Source: Bacteroidales bacterium (GTDB lineage Bacteria; Bacteroidota; Bacteroidia; Bacteroidales; F082). Taken from it: a DNA stretch of 64,000 bases. The notes under the pieces are model-generated. The model was not told the DNA's origin and ran no database searches. It saw nothing but the letters and a program-made list of their open reading frames with translations. Below are positions 52,101-63,900 of the stretch, one piece after another. The stretch spans positions 1-64,000 of the forward strand of contig JAFTUF010000063.1 in assembly GCA_017466405.1 (NCBI GenBank), read 5' to 3'. The position numbers and the translations under genes are program-made. Every line of letters begins with the position of its first letter. Positions within the stretch are counted from its first letter, which is position 1.

Positions 52101-52946
52101 TGTTGCTGTAGAGACCAATGTACCAGGAGCGTCGGTTCCACCGAGATAGATATTTGCGGTGTGAGTTCCGGCGTTATTAGATGAATGGTCATATATTGCA
52201 ACCTTAGTAAGTGTCAATCCAGCGTAAGCTTCTGTGTTAGGGAACGAGATAGCCCAATGCATTGGAGCTCCGAAAGCGCCTGTTGAACCGACGCAATTGC
52301 CGTCATCGTAGAAAATCCAACCGCCTTCGTATGATTCTACCTCGCCATAAAGTTTCACATTATCAAGATAGAAAGCATCCTCACCATCATCATAATTATT
52401 ATCTTTAACATATTCCCATCTGTAAGTATGTGTTCCTTCGCTAATCTCAAATTCTCTATATCCCCATGCATGTTCGCCTGATGTTTCCATCATCATGACA
52501 TCGTCGATATAGAAACGACCCAAGTCGTAATCTTTCTCGCTGGAGATTCTACAGTCAAAACCCATGATTCCTTTGTAAGGGACTTCGACAGTCACTTCGA
52601 TAGCTGAAGTAGTGTTTGGTATAGCTTCGTTTGTTGATTTGATAGCGTAAGTTCCTTCGTAAGCATTCTCTGTGATAGCCCATGGAAAAGTGGAAACTTC
52701 ATTGTCGAAATCTGTATCTGCCAAATCACCTGTCTCGAAGTTGATAAGATATTTGTCAGGAATGATTTCGTTCCAGCTCCAACAAGCCTTAACAGCATTG
52801 TCGTCAACTACCACTGCATTAACGTCAGCGACAGGTGTGAAAGCATCATTTTTTGAATCTTTAGACGAGACTTTAAGCTCATCTGCAATTACGAAATTTG
52901 GTGTTAACAAAAGCACCAACACAAGATTTGTTAAAAACCTTCTCAT
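49143..52946 (-). CDS. T9SS-exported adhesin with cleaved-adhesin-type domains
   Basis: A 1267-aa surface protein. Signal peptide (FLTNLVLVLLLTPNFVIA). Modules: a carbohydrate-binding-like domain (LINFETGDLADTDFDNEVST ... FYLDNVKLYGEV), a GGWIFYDDGN choice-of-anchor module, a carboxypeptidase-like module, a cleaved-adhesin domain (SYSFENNLEGWTTIDANGDD ... WVAIRHFNTTDMFILLLDDV) as in the gingipains and hemagglutinins of Porphyromonas, another YDNGVKIDAIG module with CGDPNSRWISMDG, and a T9SS sorting domain (SIYPNPTMNMLNVEAEAMTR ... VYMVRIVTENAAAVRRVTVV). It is a shorter paralogue of the giant protein at 54976-64000. Confidence 0.85.
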   Translation of the reverse strand: MRRFLTNLVLVLLLTPNFVIADELKVSSKDSKNDAFTPVADVNAVVVDDNAVKACWSWNEIIPDKYLINFETGDLADTDFDNEVSTFPWAITENAYEGTYAIKSTNEAIPNTTSAIEVTVEVPYKGIMGFDCRISSEKDYDLGRFYIDDVMMMETSGEHAWGYREFEISEGTHTYRWEYVKDNNYDDGEDAFYLDNVKLYGEVESYEGGWIFYDDGNCVGSTGAFGAPMHWAISFPNTEAYAGLTLTKVAIYDHSSNNAGTHTANIYLGGTDAPGTLVSTATTQLTGAGQMVEVELNTPVELDGTEPLWISFYAEGIHAPATVCNYVDDSNSDWYSYDGVTWSHLDDVLPSYYSWMIRGYLEGSKGERVVLEKDNSASKDATFKSYKLYRYECFAGEISEQTVDVVATGITDTLYLDNAWTSLEDGVYQWGVAAVYENAKQGTKNYSFQNDDESVIVWSENVDKNMIANVNVEVTTNNNASPEGTTVKFVNMSEPGLGYDYEIVLDESGVYSWAKFRKGTYEVTISKPGYESCAENEVMEIWADANIECELEEVAAAVELYVSPTAWAMWSIDGDNALSYEVYLNDVLEEEVTTRYYQHENVTVGQSYTTKVIANYYTESSAPATYTWTYTGCEDYEGVTEFTAKYANGKAVLNWLTPGMDALEPQTLSYSFENNLEGWTTIDANGDDHIWYHDSECESNHNVESVESHTGYGHLCSESYCNVIGALFPDDYLISPEKIVATATSKITFWVSAQDASYAGEHFGVAVSTEGNASANDFATISEWTLIAKSTGVKTQRGTTSQGTWYQYEADLSLYEGQEIWVAIRHFNTTDMFILLLDDVELVDVVPLFSKNDEDVIGAMVYRDGELVTPEPITTGRFTEPMQILTQREYCVRVVYGGEMNETYYAMSCPECITVDAQVTCTPPEDLYGIQSANDSDELGVRLVWPYAEPTTNWLQYDNGVKIDAIGTEGTFSWAVMFPAEDLIGYQETSITKIALYDVVPSTGTFSIYVGGYNSPRTKIHTQSYSTSGSEEFIEFNLTTALPLDITKNLWVVFDTNQASLFPAAVSANCGDPNSRWISMDGVVWEDMLDYGLNYSWMVRAYVADDAKNARALAHYNVYRGTSANDFEYVAQTTEGTYFDKVGEGTYYYQVTAVYVEEGEECESEPASAYGIEGQNYVVVEVKTESVDENTIDNMSIYPNPTMNMLNVEAEAMTRVVITNTLGQVVYDQEANGDKEVIDMSQYEAGVYMVRIVTENAAAVRRVTVVK

Positions 52947-53012
52947 GATAATAATGATTAAATTTGATTAATTATAGTTTAAAATATTCTATTCAAAATA
53001 TATCTTTATGTC

Positions 53013-53043
53013 CAAATATAAGGTCTAAAAATTAAGGCGCAAA
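53013..53043 (-). promoter_or_regulatory. Promoter of the 1267-aa adhesin
   Basis: The minus strand reads TTTG (plus 53040-53043), 19 bp, TATATTTG (plus 53013-53020). A second TAAATTTG overlaps at 53040-53047. The leader is about 60 nt. Confidence 0.75.
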
Positions 53044-53080
53044 TTTACAAAATAATACATAAATCATATAAGCAAAAAAC

Positions 53081-53113
53081 AAAAAAAAGGAACGCAAAAA
53101 ATTCACGTTCCTT
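53081..53113 (-). terminator. Terminator of Omp28 paralogue 4
   Basis: On the minus strand AAGGAACG pairs with CGTTCCTT (11-nt loop) and is followed by a run of T; it is 34 bp after the stop. Confidence 0.8.
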
Positions 53114-53146
53114 CTTCGACTTTTAACGATAAAATATCGTCGTATT

Positions 53147-54904
53147 TTATTGTTTTACTGTCTTGAAAATCTTAGAACCGTTGTCGGTTGTTATCTTCAA
53201 ATAATAAACACCTGATTTATAGTCGCTCATATTTAAAACATAAGTATCATCTGACACCATGATGTTTTGCAATGTCTGACCATTAGGCATAAAGACAGTA
53301 ATTTCTTTCATTCCAATACATTCAATCATCAACTCACCTTCTGTTGGGTTAGGATAGATTTTTGTCATAGCCAAAGCATTTTCACCAATACCAACAGTAA
53401 CTGTAACTGTGACTTCTGCTTCAGATTCACAGCCGTCTTTTGTTCCGACGACAGAATATTTTGTTGTCGATTCTGGACTTACTGTGATAGAAGCTGTTGT
53501 TTCGCCTGTTGACCATTCGTAAGAATCAGCGCCACTTGCTGTGAGTATCGTGCTTTCGCCTTCAGCGATTTGAGTGTTACCATCGATAGTAACATCTGGA
53601 TTTTCTATAACAGTAAGGGTTAAGTTGACGATACTGTCGCAGTCTTCTTCTGTTTCGAGTTCGAGTGTCTCGTTATAGATTCCTGCAGCGAGGTTGTTGA
53701 GGTTGAAACCGTTTTCCTTATAATCTTCACCTTCGCAGATTTGAGCTTCAAGTTCTATATTATAAGAAGGTGTCACTGTAAGATTCATCACGATTGTACT
53801 GTCGCAGCCATGTACTGATTGAAGCACGTTTTCTTGAGTATGAACGCCAGCCGAAGGATTATCGAAGTGGAATGCTCCGTAGTTGAAGCTCTCTCCTTCG
53901 CATATTGTGTTGTAAAGGTTACGTGTATGAGTTGGGTAAACTGCGAGATAAAGTTTCACGCAGCGGCCGTCTTCATTGTAATATTCTTCATAATAATTAC
54001 CAACTTCTGGGTTGTTGATATTAAATCCGTTTTCGTTATAGCTTTCGCCTTCACAAATAGAGACGTTATATACTAAAGGTTCGAGGCCGGCAATCTTACA
54101 TACGTTAAGGATAGGACGTGTCGGGTTACCTTGATATTTTTCAGTTACAAAAGCAATAAAATAGATATTGTTCACATCGACATCAACACCGTTAGGATAA
54201 CCGATTGTTTCAGGAACTTCGTATGTATAATTCTTTGTGATTAATGTACCAGCTGTTGTTGGAGATACAGCTTCACCATAGTATGTTGTAATGACATCGC
54301 GGAGAACATGCATGTGGCAATATGTTCCGTCAATGACTTGAGAAGGGTTATAACTTGAGCCACTTTGAGTACCCATGATGCTATCTTGAAGCATGTAAAT
54401 AGTGAGATAATTCGTAGATTCAGCACTATTAGCTGTATAATAAAGTTCTACTGTCAAGTCTATAGTACGAGTATCTGGATTATATACCATATCACCGCCT
54501 ATATTGACTTCTGCTTGTTGAGCAATCTGTGTATTTACGTGTGATGACCATGCGCCTCTGTCCAAACCATAACCTGTAGTGCGGTTAACAAGACCTGCTG
54601 GAAAACTTGTGATAGAGAAATCGCTTGCATAAAAAGGTCCTGCAGTGATATTAAAGTTTGGATATGTCATGGGAGCAAAACCTCCTGTATGGATATTTAC
54701 AGCCCATACTCTACCTGGATTGTTATGTACAAGTTGATTTGCGATAGCATGACCGTCAGGACAATATCCGCAATTTCTTCCTGTAAATTCCTCTATAAGA
54801 ACGTTTCTGTTTGATGGTGTTGTAGAAACGATTTGCTGAGCGCGTAAAGAGCCTAAAGCAACAGTTAATAAAAGAGAAAGTAATAGTATGTTTTTCTTCA
54901 TCAT
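53147..54904 (-). CDS. Omp28-like T9SS cargo protein (paralogue 4)
   Basis: A 585-aa protein. Signal peptide (ILLLSLLLTVALGSLRA), Omp28-like domain with FTGRNCGYCPDGH (Cys45, Cys48) closely like paralogue 3. The middle differs from paralogues 1-3: three repeats of the form CEGESYNENGFNINNP / CEGESFNYGAFHF / CEGEDYKENGFNLNNL, then an Ig-like YEWSTGETTASITVSPESTT module, then a T9SS sorting domain (KIYPNPTEGELMIECIGMK). So one N-terminal domain is joined to different stalks. The start may be either of two adjacent ATGs. Confidence 0.85.
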   Translation of the reverse strand: MMKKNILLLSLLLTVALGSLRAQQIVSTTPSNRNVLIEEFTGRNCGYCPDGHAIANQLVHNNPGRVWAVNIHTGGFAPMTYPNFNITAGPFYASDFSITSFPAGLVNRTTGYGLDRGAWSSHVNTQIAQQAEVNIGGDMVYNPDTRTIDLTVELYYTANSAESTNYLTIYMLQDSIMGTQSGSSYNPSQVIDGTYCHMHVLRDVITTYYGEAVSPTTAGTLITKNYTYEVPETIGYPNGVDVDVNNIYFIAFVTEKYQGNPTRPILNVCKIAGLEPLVYNVSICEGESYNENGFNINNPEVGNYYEEYYNEDGRCVKLYLAVYPTHTRNLYNTICEGESFNYGAFHFDNPSAGVHTQENVLQSVHGCDSTIVMNLTVTPSYNIELEAQICEGEDYKENGFNLNNLAAGIYNETLELETEEDCDSIVNLTLTVIENPDVTIDGNTQIAEGESTILTASGADSYEWSTGETTASITVSPESTTKYSVVGTKDGCESEAEVTVTVTVGIGENALAMTKIYPNPTEGELMIECIGMKEITVFMPNGQTLQNIMVSDDTYVLNMSDYKSGVYYLKITTDNGSKIFKTVKQ

Positions 54905-54924
54905 TTGATTTTTTAGTGGTATTT

Positions 54925-54966
54925 TAAAAAAAATTGTAGAGACGATGAAACACCGTCTCTACAATT
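54925..54966 (-). terminator. Terminator of the giant adhesin
   Basis: A perfect 13-bp stem (AATTGTAGAGACG / CGTCTCTACAATT) followed by eight T on the minus strand. The arms are of the GTAGAGACG repeat family, here joined directly to make a terminator. Confidence 0.88.
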
Positions 54967-54975
54967 AAGGTTATG

Positions 54976-57900
54976 TTATCTGACAACAGTTAAGCGTTCT
55001 ACTGCTACACCGTTTTCAGTTGTGATGCGTACCATATAAACACCACCTTCGTATTGTGACATGTCGAGGACCTTGTTGTCGCTGTTGACTTCTTGGTCAT
55101 AGACTGTTTGACCCAAAGCGTTGGTGATTGTTATACGTGTCATAGCTTCAGCTTCGATAGTTACCTTATCTGTTGTTGGGTTAGGATAAACCATCATGCC
55201 TTCAACACCGTTTTCGTTGATTGATACAACATTAACGACTACGTAGTCTTCGTCAGTGTCGTAAGCGTTAGCTGGGTCTGATTCGCATTCGTCGTTACCG
55301 CTAACGTAAACAGCTGTGACTTGGTAGTAGTAAGTACCTTCTTCTGACAATTCATCGAAGTAAGTACCTTCTGTTGTTTCGCCAACTAATTCGAAGTTGT
55401 TGCTTGAAGTACCACGATATACATTGTAGTGATCTAATGTACTTGCTTTAGCACCAGCTTTTGCTAATTCACCTTCACCTACTGTGTATTCATAGTCTGT
55501 GATTGGTGTGAGTTCTGAAACTTCTGACTTGAATTCGTTAGTTACGTAAGCACGAATCATCCATGAATATACTAAGCCGGAGCCAGCCAAGTCTTCCCAT
55601 ACTGCGCCGTCCATTGAGATCCAGCGTGAGTTAGGATCGCCACAGTCGTTAGCGACTGCTGCTGGGTAGCTAGCACCTTGGCTTGTGCTGAATACTATCC
55701 ACAAGTTTTGTGTTTCATCGATTGGGAGTGCGCTTGTCAATTCAAATTCTACATAGTTGTTAGTACCAGATACTGAGTAAGCTTGGCTGTGTACCAATGT
55801 AGCAGGAGCTGAAGTACCACCGTAGTAGATATTGATGTCGCCTGATGATGCTGCGTAGTCAAACAATGCAACTTTAGTCATGTATGTACCAGCGTAAGAT
55901 GTGAGTGATTCAGCAGGAATCATGATACCCCAATAGAATGAAGCAGGGCCACCAATACCATCGACGAAGTTACCATCATCGTAGAACAACCAGTCAGAAG
56001 CAGGTTCTGAGTAAGGCCATACCAATGTAGCGCCGAATGTTCCGTCAGCATTGAATGTTGCTTCACCGTAGAGGTTTTCAGGAGCGTCGCAAGCCATAAC
56101 AGCGTCGATTGTCACTGTTTCTGGGCATGACATTGCATAGTATGTAGAATCTTTTACGCCACCGTAAACAACTCTCAAGTCATATTCATATTCGTTGTTG
56201 TCTTCAACAGTTTCTGTGAATGATGTTTCTGTGAGAGGTTGTGGAGTGAGGAGTTCACCGTCGCGATATAACATAACACCGAGGATTTCAGCGATAGCTT
56301 CGCCGCCTTCATTGTTATCGTCGCCAGCTTCTGTATCGAAGTAGCCGCGGATCATCCATGTTGCGTCGAGACCAGCTTCTGTTACATCGAACCAACCGTC
56401 ACTTGCGAGGTAGATCCAACGGCCGTCTGGGTCACCTGTGTTAGCACATTCTGCTGCTGGATAGTTAATACCGTCGTCTGTGTTGAATACAATCCATACG
56501 TTTTGACCTGCTGGGTTGACAGCTTCTGTCAATTCTATTTCAACGAAATCGTTAATACCTGTGAATGTATATTCTTGGTTAAGTACTGATGCACCTGGTT
56601 CATTGTCGCCGCCTAAGCAGATGTCGAATGTACCGCTTGTTGAAAGTCTGTCATATGCTGCTACCTTTGTCAATGCGCCGAGGTTAGCGATGTCATCTGC
56701 GCGGAGTTTGATAGCCCAGCTGAATGATGCAGGACCACCGATAGCGTCAACATTGATACCATCATCGTAGTATGCCCATGTACCTTCTCTTGTTTCTTTA
56801 GATGATGTGATTGCTATATCATCGACATCGAGGAAGTATTGGTCTGTACAGTTGAAGTGACGGAGAGCAACATAAACTTCTTGACCAGCGTATTCGCTTA
56901 AGTCAGCTTCATATTGTGTCCATGCTGATTGACGTAATGATCTTTCACCTTGTCTGCTACCCTTAGCGTTGATTGTCCATTCTGAGATTGTTGTAAAGTC
57001 GCTTGCTGATGAGTTGCCAGCTGTTGAAACAGCAACACCGAAGTGTTCGAATGGATAGTTTTCATCTTGAGCGCATGCCCAGAATGAAATCTTAGTACCT
57101 GCTGATACAGAAATCTTTTCTGGTGATACGAGATAGTTATCTGGGTTGAGTGGTCCAACATAGTTGATGTATGATTCTGACATTGCGAAATAGTTGCTGC
57201 CATTGTAACCGTTACCTTGTCCTAATACTTCATTTGAGTTGAGCCAGTTGTTACCATCGCCGTCAGCGTCGATTGTTGTCCAGCCACCGAGTGTACCATC
57301 TTCGAAATCCCATGACATTGCTACTGGGTCATCATTGTCGTCATCGTTGTCATCATCGTCATCATTGCCTGCTGCTGGTAATGTCCAGTTGAGAACAACA
57401 GTGCCGTCGTTGTATTCACCTGCGAATTCAGTAACACCTGGATACTGGTTGCAACCTGCGTATGTCCATGTGTATGTGCTTTCTTCGCTGACACCTGTTG
57501 TGTAGTATGTTGTAACAGCTGTTGTGTATTGTTCACCGATGATGAGGTTTTCGTGTTGATAGTAAGGAACTGTCACTTCGTCCTCTGGAACGCCGTTCAA
57601 TGAGATTTGATAGAATCCAACTGACTTAGCGTCTCTTGTGTTTTGCAATGTGACATCGTCAACCAAGATTACGTATTGGTCGCAGCTGTTGAAGTGGCGG
57701 ATTGCCAACCATACTTCTTGACCTGCATAATCTTTAAGATCGACTGAGAACTTATACCATGAACCTTCACCTCTACCTGAAGCGTCTCTACCAGCTTTTG
57801 GATTAGGAGTACCCTTAGCTGTCAATGTCCACTCTGATATTGTTGTGAAGTCGTCAGCTGAGGTGTTACCTGTTGTTGAGATAGCAACGCCAAAGTGTTC

Positions 57901-60900
57901 GTATGGGAAGTTTTCGTCTTGAGCGCATGCCCAGAATGAGAATACTGAACTTGAACCGATGAAAGCTTTAACAGGAGATACTAAATAATCGTCTGGAGCG
58001 ATTGGTGTAGCAATGATGTTACAGAATGATTCGCTGTACATGTGACCTGAGCCAGTGTGTGAAGCGATTGAAGTAACACCGTGTTGTGTTGATACTGAGT
58101 TGTGATACCATGTATGACCATCTGCGTTAGCGTCGATGAATGACCAACCTTCTGGGCTGCCTTCGAAGCCATATTCAAATTCGTCACCGATAACTGAGGT
58201 ACCGCTTTCAATCCACATTGCCCAACCTGTTGGTGATACGTAGAGACCAGCAACTGGAGCGATTATCTCTGTGAGTTGACAGTTGATTGCTGTTACGTCC
58301 CAAATTTCAACTATTTCACCCATAGCGTCTGAAGCGAAGCCAGATTTTGTAATTGTCAATTCGTAAGTACCTTTACGGAATTCTGGCCATTCATAGTAAC
58401 CTGTCTCATCTAATGTTACTTCGTAGTCGTAACCCATTTCTGGTTCGCTGATGTTTCTGAATGTCACCAATGTGTTATCTGCTGGATCTTCACTGTTTGT
58501 TACAGCTGTAACGCTAACAGATGTCACCATGTTCTTGTCAATTGTATTTGACCAAACGATTGGTGATTCGTTGTTAGCTTGGAATGGATATGTTGGGTCG
58601 CCTTCTTCGTAAGGGATGAAGAATGATGTGATTTCACCTGTGTTGAGAGAAATCATTTCTGCTTCAGCTGTTGTTACGTCAACTTTGTAGAGACCCATAT
58701 CGTCTGTTGAATAGAATTGGAACCAGTATAATGTGCCGTCGTTGTGATCGAAGCCAGCGCATTGTACGTAGTTACATCCCATATTTGTTGAACCGATATA
58801 TTCACATGTTGCATCGTACAAGTTGATTGCATACAAGTCACCATAACCGATTGCGATACCGTAAGCGTTACCAGCCAAGTCGATAGCGAATGCCATGATT
58901 GTTTGACCGAGTTCGCCGATGAATGTTGATTCACCTGTTTCGATATTGATTGTATATAAGTCACCGCTATAGATACCGTACATTGTGCTTGTTGAATAGT
59001 CGTAAGCCATTTCAGTCATGTATCTTGCTACTGGTGTTTCAGAAACGATTTCACCTGTTTCAGCAACGATCTTATAGTACTTATTGCTTGAGCTATAGCC
59101 ATAGAACATACCGTCATAGTATTCACCAGCTCTGTCAACAACTGTTGAGTTGATTGTAACAGCTTCTAATGGTTTTTCGATATCTAATGAGAGGTAACCT
59201 AATGGCATGTTGTTAGCGTAGAGGTTGTTAGCGTATGCTCTAGCTCCACGGAACATTGTGCCGTCGATGTTAGCGATTTCAACTTCAGCGTTGCATGGAA
59301 GTGTTGCGTCTGGATAAGCTACGAAGTCTTTATCGAGTTCGATTGTTCTTTCGTTAGCTTTTCTGTTGCCTTCGTAAACTGCTGATACACCCCACTTGTA
59401 AACACCTGTTTCTAATGTTGCCCATTCTGTATCGAGTAAGAATGTGTCTAATACATTGTCACCGAGGAGTTGAACTGTTTCAACAGTATATTCATTGTTG
59501 AGGTTGTTAGCGCGATATACCTTATAAGATTTCATTTCGCGTGACATATCGTCAGCCATTGTTTCGTTTGAAGGAACGCCAACGTTGATTGGTTGAGCAG
59601 CTGCTTTAGCTACAAACTCACCTGTTGATGTGCCGCCGACAAACTTAGGAGCTTCGCTTGCTCTTGAGAGTTCACGAACTTCACCCTTAGCATTTTCAAG
59701 ATAACCTCTTGCCATCCATGTGTATGTCAAGCCATAGTCGTATGCATGTTCCCAATATGAACCGTCTAATGACAACCAGTCGCTGTTTGAGTCGCCCATG
59801 TAAGCGCAACCTGCTGCTGGATATGTAATGTCAGCTGTGTAGAATGTAATCCACAATGGTTGTGTACCATCGATTGCCACAGGAGTGTTGAGTTCTACTT
59901 CAACGAAGTCTGCAATACCTGTCAAGGCAACTTCTTGTGTTGATACTAATGTACCTGGTGATGATGTGCCACCTAAATAGATATTGATTGTGTAATTACC
60001 AGCGTAATCAGGAGCAGCATCGAATAAAGAGACCTTTGTCAAAGTGAAGCCTGCATAGCGTTGTGCATCTGGATAAGAGATACCCCAATACATTGGGCTT
60101 GCTGAGCCTAAACCGATTGATGATGCGTATGTACCATCGTCATAGTATAACCAACCGCCTTCAAATGGAGGAATTTCTTGGTAGAATACGATATTATCTA
60201 CATAGTATGTATCTTCGCCATTATCGTAGCTGCTGTCTTTTAAGTACATCCATTTGTAAGTATGTGTACCTGCTGATACTGGGAATTGTACTTGTTTCCA
60301 ATCCATTTCGCCTGAGTATGAACCTTTAAGTTCACCGTCGATGTAGAAGTATGCCATATCCCAGCCTGATTCTGAAGAAACTTTGTGATAGAATGATACC
60401 ATTCCGTCGTAAGGTACTTCAACTGTTGCTTCGATTGAAGACTCGCCACTTGTAACGCCAGCGCATGATGACTTGATAGCGTAGCTGCCTTCGTAAGCTT
60501 CTTCTGTGATAACCCATGGATAGTTAGGTGTTACTTCATTGTTGAAGTTAGCTTGGCTGAAGTCGCCTGTTTCAAAGTCTGCCATCATTGTTTCTGGTAT
60601 CATCTTGTTCCAGCTCCAATATACATTGACATTTGAATCTTCTGTTTCTTCTGCCTTAACTTCGCATAATGGGTTATAAGTTTCAGTCAAAATAACATTG
60701 ATGTTTTCTGTCATTTGATCGAAAGCAACTGCGAAGTATTCGCTTTGAGCTTCTGCGTTGTAGTATGAACCTTTTTGGTAACCTTCTTTAGAAACTAACA
60801 CTTTGTAGCTACCTGCGAGGACGTCGCCGCCATAGTAACCTGAAGCGTCTGTTACATATTCATAGAGGTGTTGTCTGTTATGTTCATCTCTACCGATTGC

Positions 60901-63900
60901 CATTACAGAAGCGTCTGCTATAGGTGTAACGCCGTCTAATTCATAAACGAAGCCAGCGAATGAGCCGTTGTCTGTAACTTTAACGAATACTGGGTCTGAG
61001 AATGCTGATTCACCTTCGTCATAAACAGCTGTTACTGTGAAGCAGTAGCCAGGTTCCATATTGTAGGTGAGATCTTTTACTTCGTATGAAGAATCAGTGA
61101 TTAAAGCATTATTAACTTTAACACCGTTGTTATAGACATTGTAACCACGATATGTACGGTCTGTTGGTACTGATGTCCATGTAACGATTGCGCTTTCGCC
61201 TGCGTAGATATTTGCTTTTTCAACTGCTACATCTTGAGGAACGTCTAATGATGTTACGAATCCCCATACTGGACCTGCTGTAATGCCTGAAGCATTGCGT
61301 TCGTTAACTTGCCAGAAGTAGTTTGTGTTGTCAGCCAAATTGAAAATATTCATACCGCTCACGAGTTCTGCTGACCAGTCTTGGACAACTTCTGTTGGAG
61401 GATATGTTGTGCCGAATAACACTTGATATTCTGTTGTATATCTGCCTAAGTTCCATTTCAATGTCATAGGAGCTTTAACGTCTTTAGCGCCGTCAGCTGG
61501 ATATACTGCTGTTGCTTGTTCAGGGAGAGGAATTGTTTCTGTATTGACATTAACAGTAAACTCTGAGCTTGTTGAAGATGCTACCAAGTAGTAAGTACCT
61601 GGAATCATTGTCATGTTAGCGATTGGGTTTGTACCGCCTGTTGACAATGCGCCTGAGCGTAATCTGTCAGCGTAATCGACTTCTGTTGCAGAACGATGTG
61701 CTATTTCAGGAGCAGCGCCTGTAGCTTTAGGAAGTTCTACAGATTTAGCAACTTCGCCGTCGCGTTGTGTGAAACCGCTTCTGAGAATCATAGGAACGCC
61801 TTGTGGATATGTGTCAACCATTTCACTCCATACGCCGTAGTATCCTTCGTAAATCAAACCGTTACCTGTTTCTGTTGCACCCCAGATTGTTCTTGGGATA
61901 CCGTAAGCATAGCCAAAGTTTTCATTACCGAGAACTGAATATTCAATCCAGTATGTGCCAGCAGGAAGTTCGATATTAAGACCTGAAGCAACAACTCTCA
62001 TGATAGGATATTCAGAATCTGTTTCAAAGTTTGGAGAAACTCTGTAAACGCCTGTCCATGACGAATGTGTGAGGATGTTTGTTTCTAAGTCACCCCAGAT
62101 AACTTGACCGCCTTCCATTGGATTGCCGTCATAAATCTGGACATACAAAGCTCTCATTGTTGATGTTGTGAGTGCATTTGTTTGGTATGCATAGAATTCG
62201 ACTTCATTGATAACGATATCTTCTTCGCTATAGAAGTCGTCTGCCATTGTGTATGAATATGATCTATCTACTGACCAGCCCATGTAGTTTCCGCAAACAG
62301 AGATGTCGGCACCGTTTAAACCTCCACCTGGATGTGTTATAAATTGAGCTTGATCGAAATAGAACTGAGTACCTGCTGTTTCATTTACGATAGGACCTGT
62401 GTAGTAGTTATCATCTGATGGATATGCCTCGCCATATAAGTCTTCTGTATAGATAGCGACTTTTGGATTATCACCGCTAACTTCAGCATTTAACAATACG
62501 TCATCTGTTATAGTGATTTTGTAAACAGCGTCAGCACCTGCGATACCATCACCTGGTAATTGATAGTTAGCTTTAACGTCTTGTGTACTTGCTGTAACTG
62601 ATGCAGGGAAGCTTGCTATTGTTCCGTATGCTTCAACAACATCTGGAGCTACTGGGTTGTATGCACGTGCTGTGATGTCTGTTACTGACAAGCCACGTTG
62701 TCCCCAAAGTATAGCCATTTGTTCTTCTATCATTCCTTCTGCGACTTCAGCATCTGGATTTGTTGTAACATAAATGTCAACACTTTCTCTTGCTTCGATA
62801 GTGAGTGGCATTTCTGGATTGTTAGAATTTTCATCCAACATAAAGAATGATGATCCGAATTCAATGTATGATAAAGTAAGAGCATTTACGCTAGTATTTG
62901 TCAAAGTAACTTTAACAGGAGCCATTTCTGCGCCTATTGGACGGAATCCCATTGCTATAGTTGAAGGATATACGTCCAAACCAGGAGCATTACCGACATT
63001 GAATGTAGGCATGTTCTTGTTGTTACCATAAATATCTTTCTTCCATTCGTTTTCACCATAAGCTTCGTATGCGTTCAATGCTGTGAGCAAGTCTGTTGTG
63101 CCGTAATGTTCTTCTGACAAAACGAATTCATTTTCTGCATCACCTGCTGTGAAGCTGATAGCATCAAATAATCTTGTAGTGTTGCAACTTGTACCATAAG
63201 CCAATTCATGTGTGCCTTCCAAATAGTAGGCGTGTCTCATTGTACCTGATGGGTTGTAACCAATGAGTGAACCTGTATTTGTCAACCAACCGTTTGTTCC
63301 TACAACAGTACCGCCGTTATAAACGTTCTCGATTCTACCGTGGATTGTATCGTTTGATTGGAAGTAACCTGTAATACCACCTGTGTTGTGTGAACCTTTA
63401 ACATTACCAACGTTATATGAGTTGTAGATATGAGATTTGTTAACATGACCTGTAACACCACCTATGTATGCTCCGCTAGCGTCAACATCACCAAAGTTAG
63501 CACAGTCGATGATAACTGAATAGTTAACACACTCTGATGAGATACCACCTGTGTATTGATAACCTTGAACTGTACCGTAGTTTGTACAATTCTTAACATA
63601 ACCGGTGTTGTTCATGTAACCAGCGATACCACCGTGCCAGTTACCATAACCTACGATGTCACCGTAGTTGACACAGTTTTCAACAAGGCTATTAGATTGA
63701 ACGTAACCAGCGATACCTGCTGTACAACCGCTAGTTGATTGGATTGTTGCATAGTTGACGCAGTTTGAGATTAAAGCGTCATTATACATACAACCTACAA
63801 TACCACCATTGTATTGGTTGTTAGAAATAATCTTACCTGTTGTTGTAACATTTCTTACGATAGAACCTGCGCTCAAACTTGCGAACAAGCCTTGGTAGCC

